Shown here: positions 20,172 through 30,088 of the stretch, piece by piece
Layout of the letters: each line of letters opens with the position of its first letter
How positions within the stretch are numbered: position 1 is the first letter of the stretch
Origin: Chaetoceros tenuissimus
Taxonomy: Eukaryota > Bacillariophyta > Thalassiosirophyceae > Chaetocerotales > Chaetocerotaceae
Reading direction: 5' to 3'
Length of the DNA stretch: 64,000 nt
Assembly (NCBI GenBank): GCA_021927905.1
Contig: BLLK01000077.1
Span: forward strand, 62,001 to 126,000
Notes under the pieces: model-generated
Seen by the model: the letters and a program-made list of their open reading frames with translations, nothing else
What the model was told of the DNA's origin: nothing
Database searches by the model: none
Translations under genes and position numbers: made by a program

Positions 20172-20234
20172 TTAAAATTTGATCGCTCTCTTCTCTCTCT
20201 ACAGAAACGAAGGGAAAGAGAGGAAAAGAGAGGG
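20172..20234. repeat. CT/AG-rich hairpin, right copy
   Basis: The same design as 19803-19877: GATCGCTCTCTTCTCTCTCT, a short loop, then AGGGAAAGAGAGGAAAAGAG. The two copies are direct repeats about 370 nt apart flanking the minisatellite. Confidence 0.6.
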
Positions 20235-20278
20235 TAAATATCATAGCTAGGTATATTGCTACAAGAGACAAAGAAAAG

Positions 20279-20308
20279 GCGGACACGGCCGGACACGGCC
20301 GGACAAGG
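20279..20308. repeat. Tandem 10-nt GGACACGGCC repeat
   Basis: About two and a half copies of a GC-rich decamer lie 150-180 nt upstream of the methyltransferase start, in otherwise AT-rich DNA. It could be a small promoter repeat. Confidence 0.6.
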
Positions 20309-20457
20309 GCACCTTTAGTTCTGTAAGTATAATGAGAAATCACTTTTCGTCTGTCTGTCGACACTCGTGTTGGCAATGAAAAATGAAAAATGAGAGAAAT
20401 ACATATGCATTATTGCACATCTTTATATATTCATAAACTATTACCACAGTTTCATTC

Positions 20458-22005
20458 ATGAAACAACAACCTACTTTACACTCAGACCCATTGTCTAGAA
20501 AAGAAAAGGCGATTAGGCTTGGCTATTGGACAATTGCAAAACGGAAACGAAATAATGAGGATGGCAACGACCAGCACAAAGAGACCACACCAACCACAAG
20601 CAATACGTCTCAATGTATTCAAGTAAATTCTACACCTGATAAACATGGTATTGGAACATTTGCAACGACAACTATACAAGCTGGTCAAATACTTGTTTCA
20701 CAGGAGAGACCGATTGTAGCACATGTAGATTGTAGAAATTATAGGATATGTAATGTTTGTTTCACACCGATTGGATCTTTATATGATTTTATACAACATA
20801 TTACTGGAGGACATGATGAGTTTCTTGATTTGTTTGATTTAGAGAAATTGGCATTTGTAAAGAATGAAGATATAGATATTTGTAAATGTGGTTTAGAGTA
20901 TTGTAGTAACAAGTGTCGAGAATATCATCAAGTAGTACATCGATATTCATGTGGTCAGTATGAGAATGAGGATTGGAAGAAATTGGAGGAATACATTGAC
21001 AAGAGTGACTACTCCATCTTGTTGCGTCTTGCTACTCAATGTGTGTTGAAAACTATGACTTATAAGTATGGAAATACGGATCAAGACAATGCATCTCTAT
21101 ATTGGTGGAAAGAATATCATCATCCGAAATGGTGGGATATACAAGGCACTAAAGAAATACAAGAAAAGAAGGAGATTTGTAAAACACTCTCGAACTTACT
21201 CAAACATATCTTGTTGACAAATAAAGTCAATCAAGATTATGTTTGGATATATGATTTGGAACAACATGTTGCGGAAATATTGGGAATGTTGCAGTGTAAC
21301 GTGATGGAAATACGATATCCTTCTCCATTTGCACAGTTCAAAAGTCATTTGGAGCATTTTATAGAGGATATGAAGGAATATCAACGATCGGAGCAAGAGT
21401 GTAGTATTGACAATAATGATAACATGACAGATGCTCAAATGAAAGCAATCGAGAAATGGATTGAAAAATATAGTGACGAACCCGAGGAGATTGTAGGTTC
21501 AGGTTTGTTTCCTATTTTAACACTGGCAAATCATGACTGTGATCCAAATGCGTCCATTGAGTTCTTGAACGAATCGGGACTAGGTAGTATGGTGGCGTTA
21601 CGTGATATTCCCAAAGGAGAAGAGGTTGCAATTACATACATTCCGAATGGAGATTACGACTGTGGGGATGTAGAAGGGAAACGATTTCAGCGTTTTCAAC
21701 CTACGAGGACATGGAAGTTTTTAAATGCTCGTAATGAGCATGATGAAGAAGATTGTCCTGGTGAAGTTGATGATGATGATGATGGTGATTCTAGTGAAGT
21801 CGTACCTGCAACTAAAAGTGATGATATCAATAATGACGAACGAGATGAAGACATATTCGACGAAGACGACCAAGTCACATTCGAAGCAGCGGAGGGATCA
21901 ACAGTTGAAGAAAGACAAAAAGGCATTCTTTCGTACGATTTTCAATGCGCGTGTAATAGATGTAGAAAAGAATCGAGTACAACATCTAAATCTAGTCCCC
22001 CTTAA
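20458..22005 (+). CDS. SMYD-type (SET/MYND) protein-lysine methyltransferase
   Basis: 515 aa, ATG at 20458. A MYND-like zinc module spans Cys98 to Cys165: CNVC, a long insertion, CKCGLEYCSNKC, then an H-x4-H and a final CG. The SET core has GSGLFPILTLANHDCDPNAS (about 347-366, NHDC at 358) and an EEVAITYI strand that should hold the substrate tyrosine. A Cys-rich post-SET end (CACNRC) follows an acidic insertion of about 70 residues. The insertion inside MYND and the acidic run recall SMYD5 more than SMYD1-3. Family members methylate histones or cytosolic and ribosomal proteins; the substrate is unknown here. Confidence 0.85.
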   Translation: MKQQPTLHSDPLSRKEKAIRLGYWTIAKRKRNNEDGNDQHKETTPTTSNTSQCIQVNSTPDKHGIGTFATTTIQAGQILVSQERPIVAHVDCRNYRICNVCFTPIGSLYDFIQHITGGHDEFLDLFDLEKLAFVKNEDIDICKCGLEYCSNKCREYHQVVHRYSCGQYENEDWKKLEEYIDKSDYSILLRLATQCVLKTMTYKYGNTDQDNASLYWWKEYHHPKWWDIQGTKEIQEKKEICKTLSNLLKHILLTNKVNQDYVWIYDLEQHVAEILGMLQCNVMEIRYPSPFAQFKSHLEHFIEDMKEYQRSEQECSIDNNDNMTDAQMKAIEKWIEKYSDEPEEIVGSGLFPILTLANHDCDPNASIEFLNESGLGSMVALRDIPKGEEVAITYIPNGDYDCGDVEGKRFQRFQPTRTWKFLNARNEHDEEDCPGEVDDDDDGDSSEVVPATKSDDINNDERDEDIFDEDDQVTFEAAEGSTVEERQKGILSYDFQCACNRCRKESSTTSKSSPP

Positions 22006-22024
22006 TTATAATTCATTTTGCTAT

Positions 22025-22792
22025 TTATTGCCATCGTACATGTTTCTCTTTTGTTGCATCTTTTTCTTGAGTAGGTGCAGGCTCATCGCTATGAAATAAA
22101 AAGACTGTTTGCGGTATCTTCCCTTCTACAATATCAAACTTTGCCTCTTTTTTATGAGACTTTCTCAATAAACTCCTATGAAATTTAGCATCGCCTTTGG
22201 CTTTGAAAGAATTCCACCAACCACGAGCAGATCTCTGTTTGAATAATAGCGATCTTCTAGGTAGATTGCTAGGTTCTTTTGTTTCGTATATTTTCTGATT
22301 CTCGTTTGATAATCTCTTTTGGGTATTTCGTGCCCTTTGCAATATAGCTTCTGCCTCAAGTGCCATTTTCGATTTCTGGATTCTTCTAGCTTCTTGTTTC
22401 TTGAAATTTATTTTTTCTTTATAGGAAAGTTTATGCATGTCATCTGACTTTTTTCTAGAATTCAATGCATCATGATTACTCGAAAGTGTATATTCTATTT
22501 GATCTGGAAGAAACGTTTCTGATCCTCGTCTCAAATACTCGACTGAATCTTGACTTATTCCATTACCTTCTTCCGAATACAAATCCCTTGAAATTCCTGA
22601 ATCACCATAACTAGTACCTTCTTGATATGTAGTTGAATACGTTGATTGGGAGATCACATTTCTATCGCTATCTAGTAGGTCCTTTTCTGTTAGAATTGCC
22701 AAGTCTACAACTACAAATGGATCTTTCTTCTTACTAGGATGTGATCCAAGTAAAGTGCAACATCCCTCACTGCAGCTATTGAAGTTTCCCAT
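22025..22792 (-). CDS. Hypothetical protein with predicted N-terminal acylation
   Basis: 255 aa from the ATG at 22792; an upstream in-frame TTG is discounted because the ATG creates a meaningful N-terminus. The start, MGNFNSCSEGCC, fits N-myristoylation (Gly2, Ser6) with adjacent cysteines for palmitoylation, predicting anchoring to a membrane. The rest is polar, with a charged helical block (YKEKINFKKQEARRIQKSK...) around residues 130-165. No catalytic domain is recognised. Only 19 nt separate its stop from the stop of the convergent SMYD gene, so the mRNAs must overlap antisense. Confidence 0.65.
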   Translation of the reverse strand: MGNFNSCSEGCCTLLGSHPSKKKDPFVVVDLAILTEKDLLDSDRNVISQSTYSTTYQEGTSYGDSGISRDLYSEEGNGISQDSVEYLRRGSETFLPDQIEYTLSSNHDALNSRKKSDDMHKLSYKEKINFKKQEARRIQKSKMALEAEAILQRARNTQKRLSNENQKIYETKEPSNLPRRSLLFKQRSARGWWNSFKAKGDAKFHRSLLRKSHKKEAKFDIVEGKIPQTVFLFHSDEPAPTQEKDATKEKHVRWQ

Positions 22793-23255
22793 TTTTATGC
22801 AAGAAAGTAATTGCAATTCAAATAGACTGCGAGTATTTCATCTAATGAATAATGAATGAAGTAACACATCAACTATGAAAGTGCTGTCAAGGTGCAGCTA
22901 AAAGAAGAAATTGAGAAGCTTCAAAGCAATCTTTTAGTGACAAAACTTCAATCATGTGACGTAGCTAGGTCGGTAGCCATGCAGGAACTGAAAAAGATCG
23001 TATCTTTTTCATCTTCTCGTCTCTTTCAGCCTTATTTACATGATGAATTACATTTCGAGGTTTTGATGCTAATTCTATCTTTCACGGTTGAACATCATAT
23101 CTATATCTCATTTCATAATTATTGCAAGCTGAAAGTTGAAGAGAAGCAGGCACAAAGACCTGTTCTAGAAGAAGCTACAGAAAGATTTCTTTGTGAAGTC
23201 GCCTCACTTTTACCTCGTCCTGCCTGCCTCCTTGTCTGTGTATCTTTTAAGCATC
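22793..23255. other. Divergent spacer with possible missed 5' exon
   Basis: Between two diverging genes. A coiled-coil-like open stretch (VQLKEEIEKLQSNLLVTKLQ, about 22890-22950, plus strand) reads like protein but lacks a clear ATG and lies in a different frame from dolichol kinase. It could be an upstream exon of that gene or a relic. A TGACGT site occurs near 22957. Confidence 0.3.
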
Positions 23256-25280
23256 ATGTTGGAATCACTTTGGTACATTTTTGCCTCGTTGACAGTTGGC
23301 TATAAAAACTTTCATCCATTCATGTCATCTTTGAAAGATGAAAGTATAAAGGTATCGCAAGAGGAAGAGACACGTCACATGAGTTGGAAAGATTTGTTCT
23401 TTTCAAGATTCTATAGGATGCAAAAAGAAGAAACTATATTTCACGCCGAAGTAACATATCTTAAAGAGTTGAATGAATGCATGATTGCTACTACGGCACT
23501 TTTTGTGTTATTGGTTGTTCTATTGACTTACTGCAGTCCAAAACGAACTTTGTCTAGAAAGAATTCTGATATGCAGGGAATAGCATTTGGGTCTCTAGCA
23601 GTGCCTCTTTTATTTTATACTCTCTGTACAAAATATGATGTTCCCACTACAAAGTTCAAGAAGAAACACGATACAGCTCATCATTTAGAGTTTTTGCAGT
23701 ATTCGATACTCGTTTCTTCTGTAGGATTAACATTGGCATTCGGTTCCTTTTATGAAAGATGTAGAGGGAATATGAAAAACCCACGTAAACGGAGATTCGC
23801 TGAAGTAGTAACCAATACAGATACTCTTGGAGTATATCCGGAAAGAGGCCATATAGTCGAAGCTATGATGATTTCTTTGCTTTTCTCGTCAGCTGTGCTT
23901 TACTGTCTATTAGTCAAAAGTTTTCTTTCGCAGGCTTGTATCTATACATTCACAGTTCTATTCATGTTGAACATGTATAGACCAAAAGGCAAAAACAAGA
24001 GTTTAAGTACAGTTTTAAATTCGGTATTTGGATTGGGGGAATGGATAGCTGTTACTTCAATTCTCAGTTTCATAATGACTACCTTCATATCTTCCAATTT
24101 CAACTATGGAACAAATCATTTGCATATGGAGTTGATTGTTGCAAGAGCGGGATTTCTTGGATGTTTAGTAGGTGCATGTCTGGATATTTCATGGATGCAT
24201 GGAATTATACAAAAGATTTTCGAAATAGATTCGTTGACGACGACCAAGAAATTTTGTCGAATTTGCTTTATAGTATTCACTACTGTCTTGGCTTTGGAAA
24301 AGACCATGAGTTTACATGCTAAATATGACCCGCGAAATTGGAACCATGATGAAGATAATTCATTTGTAGAAATATTTTTGGTGATATGTCATCCTATAAC
24401 TTTCCCTCGATCGATCCTATGGTTAGTAGTGTTTCTGTTAATGAAATGTGGGGATCACGAAATGTGGGGATGTTCAGGGTTTGGCAGTTTCAACATTTTT
24501 CGACCTACTATCCAATCGCTGAAAGCACTTCCTAATTTCATGTGGCTTTTGTATTGGATATTAGCTATTGCTATTCTTGCGCCAATAGCTGTATTGATAT
24601 CTATTGAGGTTGGAGGGCTAATTCCGAAAAAGTGGGTGGTGATTGCTCGAAAATACTTTCACTTGGTAGCTATTGTACTGTTTGTGCCTCCAACAATATT
24701 TGCACCAGCGATGATGGCACTCTCCTATGCGATAGCAACTTGTGTACTTGTACTTGTGGAAAGTGTTCGAGTTATCTCGGCAAAGAAGAAAGATAAGCGC
24801 AAAAATCCATCTTTAGTAAACGAATTCTTTGAGGCTTTCTTTGACGAAAAGGACATCAGCCATGTTGACGGAGCGTTTGTTATTACTCACTTGGCTCTTG
24901 TCATTGGATGTGCTGCACCATTATGGACATATAGGACTATGTATTTTGAAAAGCAATTCTCGATAATGCCTTTTCTCGGAATAATTGTTATCGGAGTAGG
25001 TGATGCATATGGTGCATTCATCGGGAGCCTTTGTGGAAAAACCAAATGGCCTAATTCGAAACGAACTTTGGAAGGCTCTTTCGCAATGTTTCTTTCCATG
25101 GTTTCGGCTGAAGTAATTCTTAGATATATCGCTGACTATAGTTTTGATAAAGGTTCTTTTTGGAACATGAGCCTATATGTCTACCTTCCCATCACCTTTC
25201 TTGAGGCATTCACCACAGAGACAATAGACAACTTCAGTTTGCCAATTGCAGCTATGATTCTCTTCAATGTATTTTTTTGA
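23256..25280 (+). CDS. Dolichol kinase (SEC59/DOLK type)
   Basis: 674 aa from the ATG at 23256, or slightly longer if an upstream exon exists; the in-frame GTG at 23193 is unlikely. The protein is strongly hydrophobic, with a dozen or more membrane segments. The C-terminal third holds the family signatures: RKYFHLVAIVLFVP, GVGDAYGAFIGSLCGKTKWP (from residue 580), KRTLEGSFAMF and EAFTTETIDNFSLP (about 650). The enzyme phosphorylates dolichol with CTP in the ER membrane, supplying dolichyl phosphate for N-glycosylation and GPI anchors. The N-terminal half is poorly conserved in the family, as here. Confidence 0.88.
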   Translation: MLESLWYIFASLTVGYKNFHPFMSSLKDESIKVSQEEETRHMSWKDLFFSRFYRMQKEETIFHAEVTYLKELNECMIATTALFVLLVVLLTYCSPKRTLSRKNSDMQGIAFGSLAVPLLFYTLCTKYDVPTTKFKKKHDTAHHLEFLQYSILVSSVGLTLAFGSFYERCRGNMKNPRKRRFAEVVTNTDTLGVYPERGHIVEAMMISLLFSSAVLYCLLVKSFLSQACIYTFTVLFMLNMYRPKGKNKSLSTVLNSVFGLGEWIAVTSILSFIMTTFISSNFNYGTNHLHMELIVARAGFLGCLVGACLDISWMHGIIQKIFEIDSLTTTKKFCRICFIVFTTVLALEKTMSLHAKYDPRNWNHDEDNSFVEIFLVICHPITFPRSILWLVVFLLMKCGDHEMWGCSGFGSFNIFRPTIQSLKALPNFMWLLYWILAIAILAPIAVLISIEVGGLIPKKWVVIARKYFHLVAIVLFVPPTIFAPAMMALSYAIATCVLVLVESVRVISAKKKDKRKNPSLVNEFFEAFFDEKDISHVDGAFVITHLALVIGCAAPLWTYRTMYFEKQFSIMPFLGIIVIGVGDAYGAFIGSLCGKTKWPNSKRTLEGSFAMFLSMVSAEVILRYIADYSFDKGSFWNMSLYVYLPITFLEAFTTETIDNFSLPIAAMILFNVFF

Positions 25281-25411
25281 ATGGAAAAGCTTTGTAATGA
25301 GACGTTAATGTAGCTATGTATAACTATTGTAAACTGTCGATTTATATTTAATCACTTCTTTCTATAGCTTTGAGTCTCTAGTATATTCGTCATGTTTAAA
25401 ATTCAATTCAT

Positions 25412-27208
25412 CTACCTCAAATCAACAGGAAGACCCATTTTATCCAATCTATCTTCCAAGGCAGTTCTCTGTTTCTGTCCTCGTCTTTCTTCACCAGGCA
25501 AAACAGTTCCAAGGGTTGATCCTTCAGCACGTTTCAAATCTTCCACATCCAAACCTCTAGTCTTGATTTGCTTCTCCAAAGCAGCAATAGTACGTTTCAA
25601 GAGACGCTTTTCATTTCTACGATGTCTCACAGCCATACGTTGATTGTAACTCAAGAGTTTAAACATGCCTCTATCCTTGATGATTGCAGCATCATCTTCT
25701 TCCGTAGTAGGATATCTTTCAAGTTGCCCCTTGACAGCTTCCACTACGGAATAAAGTACAGCAGCCTCATTCGCAGCAGAAATGGTACGTGTATAATCAA
25801 AATCTCTGAGTGGTTTGCCCATGGTATCTTCTGGAGTCATCATCATAAGTCTCAAGTATTCCAACATTTCCGTAGGGTATCGATCTGCATAACATGGGAA
25901 ATCCACAGTATTGGATCTTCCAGCCCGATCCAAAAAGTCAAGTTTTTCCTGTGCCAATGGATCAATTTCCGCATTCATGTCAAACTCTGGATTTTCCTTT
26001 ACATTTTCAAGTACAGATTGTACCAATTCCTTGGTACGTGGTGCAATGGACACGGTAACATCTACCGAATTGAATGGATTTCTTTCGAGTGCAAATCCAT
26101 ACAGTAACAAAAGATCAGCATTGGATTTTGGTCCATAACTAATGTAAATCTGTTCCATACGTCTATAACCTCTATCCGCATATAGAATCACTTCTTCTCC
26201 TCCAGTTTTAAACAACCAATCACCTGTCTCTCTTGCATCCAAATATGCCCCAGAATAAGGTGAATGATTGATGAGATCCGCATATGGCACCATAGCAAGA
26301 GTTTCACCCTGTTTCATATTTCTCAAACGGATGGCTCTACTGAATAAATTGGTGAAAGCCCATACCCACGCTTCATAGGTGAATTTATCTCTTGGAAAGA
26401 TGTCGGGATACTGATCGCACAATTTTCCTTCATCGGCAAGTAACATATTATACTCGGATTTCAACTTCATTTGCATCGATTTGGTAGCTGCAATGACTGG
26501 TGAACCATCTAAAAACTGTAAATCGTCATCACTCCAAGTAAATGTCGGATTGACCTCGTCCACTTCTGGCAAGACATCAATATAGGATTTGTAATAAGAT
26601 TCATCCCCCATGACGTACTTTTCATGAATGAGTTGACAAGCCATGACAAGATATTCATTAATATTTGGCGGTAAAACATCCGTTCCTAGAGTCTTTCTAG
26701 CTGATTTTTTGGTGATACATAGACTCAATGGAATTTTCAACAATTCTTCTTCTTGGTTAATGTTACGTCTTGCGAGTAGTCCACGACCAGAAGATTCATT
26801 AGTCAATTCATCAACAGTTTCAGTGGAAATGGCCATTGGATGAGGTGCTTCTCCCCATCCCGATGCATCTTGTAGATAAACATCTCCTTCTTGTTCAAGC
26901 CATTGGATTAATTTTGCATTGGCGGAAAGTTTTGAATCTTGTTGTGATTTTGCAGAGGAGGAAAGGCCTTGAAGTTTTTTAGATTGGAGTTGTTGAAGTT
27001 CCTTATCGAATAGTCCTGATTGCTGTCCTGTGTTTTCTTGAAGTGCTTTGGCCCATTCACTTTCTCCTCCTTCTCCTCCTGCAAACAGACTTGATGAAGA
27101 ACTTTGTTGATGTTGTTGATGTGGTGTGGATAATGTTGAAGATGCTTTGAAAGAAAAGGCCTCTACTGATGCAACAAGACATAGCAATGTACAACTAGAG
27201 TACTTCAT
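25412..27208 (-). CDS. Plastid-targeted SET-domain methyltransferase, Rubisco LSMT type
   Basis: 598 aa, ATG at 27208. The first 20 residues form a signal peptide ending ASVEAFSF, an ASAFAP-like diatom plastid import site, followed by a Ser/Gln-rich transit region. The SET domain (about 140-370) begins with GRGLLARRNI and contains YADLINHSPYSGA (Asn314-His315) and an IYISYGPKSNADLLLLYGF block that closes the cofactor pocket and leads into the LSMT-type substrate-binding helices. The C-terminus is a basic helical extension (RMAVRHRRNEKRLLKRTI). Relatives trimethylate lysines of plastid Rubisco or aldolase; the diatom substrate is not evident. A GACGTACGTACG motif lies about 220 nt upstream. 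Confidence 0.88.
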   Translation of the reverse strand: MKYSSCTLLCLVASVEAFSFKASSTLSTPHQQHQQSSSSSLFAGGEGGESEWAKALQENTGQQSGLFDKELQQLQSKKLQGLSSSAKSQQDSKLSANAKLIQWLEQEGDVYLQDASGWGEAPHPMAISTETVDELTNESSGRGLLARRNINQEEELLKIPLSLCITKKSARKTLGTDVLPPNINEYLVMACQLIHEKYVMGDESYYKSYIDVLPEVDEVNPTFTWSDDDLQFLDGSPVIAATKSMQMKLKSEYNMLLADEGKLCDQYPDIFPRDKFTYEAWVWAFTNLFSRAIRLRNMKQGETLAMVPYADLINHSPYSGAYLDARETGDWLFKTGGEEVILYADRGYRRMEQIYISYGPKSNADLLLLYGFALERNPFNSVDVTVSIAPRTKELVQSVLENVKENPEFDMNAEIDPLAQEKLDFLDRAGRSNTVDFPCYADRYPTEMLEYLRLMMMTPEDTMGKPLRDFDYTRTISAANEAAVLYSVVEAVKGQLERYPTTEEDDAAIIKDRGMFKLLSYNQRMAVRHRRNEKRLLKRTIAALEKQIKTRGLDVEDLKRAEGSTLGTVLPGEERRGQKQRTALEDRLDKMGLPVDLR

Positions 27209-30088
27209 TGTTGTATATTTGATGTTATTATGATATTGCTGTACTATAGTTCAAATAGAACAATAGCAATTGAATCAAGAGATGCTTAACTTTCTCTCTT
27301 CTTCTTGTTGAAGAAGATGTGTCGACGAACACAAAGATGAGGAAAGAGTGACGCGTGTAGTACCGAGATTATAAATAGCTACCTATCTTCTATAGCTAGC
27401 TAGTAACTTGGAGAAACTGAGACTATGACGTACGTACGATCTTTTGTGGTGCGTGTTTTCTTTGCTTCTTTTCATAACGACGAAGAATCAAACAACAGTG
27501 GCTTCGTGTTTGCTACTTTCAAAAGAGTCGCCCTCAAATACAAAGAAATGGCGAGATCAGTATGTCGTGGTGCTATCGATCACGTACACATAGCAGCAGC
27601 CATCATGAGATGTCGAATGTGTAGTATTGCTGATGATGTTCGTAGTGTAGGAGGCAATAGAAGAACGCCATCAGCCAAAGAACTCAGTAGATTGGTAATT
27701 CTTGAAAAATAGCCAACAATGTGTCTACCTAGAACATTGATAAATGAAAAGAGTTCTCGCAACTTGCTACTGCTGTACTGGGCCAAACAAATATACTTTG
27801 ATGTAGACGACACTGATTGGTGACTTTGTAGAGAATCTTTACAACAAGGCCAAATGGTGAGATCGGCTATATGAAAGTCAAGAGAGACAACAGCAATCTG
27901 CTTGGGAATAATTGTCGATACAAATTCAAGATCTGACTTGTTCTTGACACGGTACGATTGCTTGTCATGTTTGAATGAAAATATTCAGCACTATTGGAAA
28001 TGCAAAAGTTAGTCAAGTACTTCTTTCTTGGTATTGACCCACCAAATCTGTAATATCTTCAACTCAATTGCAATCAAGATATTATTCAATCTCCGATTGT
28101 TCAATCTATTGATTCAAATGTAACGAGTATACTACATAATTTCAGCACATTCAAAACATCTACCAAACGAACGACTGCTTGAAATAAGCTAGAATTTGAA
28201 AGTGACTTACAAACATAAACTTCTTATACTCCTACAAGCATAGAAACAAATGGAGTGACAAGGTCGGTAGAAAATAAGTTTTGCGTGCATCAGATGGATG
28301 ATTTTGAGAATAAAGTTTATTGTAGTGAATTGAAACAAAGACATATTATGAAACCAATCTCAGTTAATATTCCAACAAACTTGTAGAGAATGCCAAATTT
28401 ACACTCAACAAATTTATAACCATTGTAAAAAACATGCCATTATGTTTCTCTATTTTACTTCTCTATTTTCTAAATCATCATCTCAAACACAGAATTATAG
28501 ATGAAGAATATGTAGACAAAGCTAATAACAGTCCTCGTGATTCTTTGAAATTCTCATGTTTTTCATTAGCATGTCAGGAACTTTTATGTGAAAAAGTTAG
28601 AAACAAATCAATCGAGCCTTCGATCATGCATACTACTAGTTGCTCAATAGAAGTATCGGGCAATGAGAAGGAAAGATGGAATCAACTATACAGCTAGTAG
28701 AAAAAGGAAAGAATGTAATGTGTCACTTTAGCTTCATCCAAGGCTATCAACTGTCAAGAAGGTAAATGTAAAATTTGAACGTCTCATTCTTGCAGCTTTT
28801 TACTTGTGTCAGCAGAAGCGAGGAACAAAAAGTGTTCCACCTTCTCAAGATTTCCAAATCACTTGAAGTAAGTTTTCTGAGAAGTCTCAATCGATAAATT
28901 GTAGGGAAGCTTTGTTGGGAAGCTTGATTATTTTTCTAATTTTTTTGTTTAAATGAAATTTGCTTGTATAATTTTTCAATTAGAATCAACATATAGAAAT
29001 TGTAATGCAGGTCAGTCTTTTAAGATATCAATATTGTTCTAACTTGTTCATATAAAGCTACTCTTTTTCAGAAAGTCTTTTTGTACCTCCAATTGTGTCT
29101 GTTTGAGACTGGAATAAGACATTCCGCTTGAAGTAAGATTGATTCCCTCTTTTTAGATGTCCCAATTGGTAGTATGCTTCATTCTTCCATATTTGTTGCT
29201 TTGTTAAAGGTGTACTTCTTAATGAATTGTATTTATCTTTGAGAAATTTTTGGTTTACAAGCATTCTGCAAGTTCCTCTTTTGTTGCACTTGTTCAATGA
29301 CTTCCAAATTTTTCATTTTCCCCCTACATGCCTCAGACTTTGTATCACATATGTTACACATTTTTAGAATTTCAAATAGAAAGCCATGACATGAAAGGAC
29401 AAAGCTGCACTTTTCTGAAATTTTCTTAGACATTTTGAATCAGAAAGAGAGACAAAATAGATGTTCCTCGTTTCTAGGGACTCTCAAAACACTGCATGCA
29501 GAGTTGAAAATATCACTTTTCAATGAAGGATGCATTCAAAAATCGATAGGGGTAGTTTTCCACCTTCACTTTTGCGTAGTACTTTTCTTCTCTCATAAAA
29601 TAATCACTTTGTATTTTTTGACGCAGTTGAAAAGTAAACCAATCAAATTACATATTTTCACTTTGTAATACAATATCATACATCAGAAGTAAGTAAGATC
29701 ATGCTAGATCATTTCAATTAAGCTTAACTTGACCTGCTACATTTGCAATGAATTTCAGAGATGGTATTTCAGCTCGTATTCGAAGAGACCCTATCAAAAT
29801 GAAACCGTCTCTACTTGCTTCCCTCTTTGAAGATAATATTACCGCTATTCCAAAAAGAATCTATCAACTGTTGATAGATGCAAAGTCTAAATACTTGGAT
29901 CTTTTCTTCGCTTCACTATACTATTTGGATGTTCAGAGATAATTTTCACTATTCAAAGAGGAGTTCCAATCAACTTTCAACTCTCTATTTAATCTCTTTG
30001 TTCGATCCACTCACATATATTACTATTCTTATTTCTCTATAGGATCTATTACAATGAAGTTCGCAAACAAGCCGCTATCATTGCATTG
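27209..30088. other. Gene-poor region with doubtful coding fragments
   Basis: About 2.9 kb without a convincing gene. A 95-codon plus-strand frame (27425-27712) and an 87-codon frame (28434-28697) have no recognisable domain. A 64-codon frame (29748-29942, MNFRDGISARIRRDPIKMK...) reads more like real protein but stands alone. ACGTACGTACG at 27428-27438 probably belongs to the promoter of the LSMT-type gene. Confidence 0.4.
29058..29433 (-). pseudogene. Possible decayed coding fragment, two frames
   Basis: Two overlapping minus-strand frames look like parts of one former protein. The first (29433-29233) has CNICDTKSEACRGKMKNLEV; the second (29297-29058) continues with FLKDKYNSLRSTPLTKQQIW. 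A frameshift around 29240-29290 would join them. No family is recognised and the call is weak. Confidence 0.25.
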
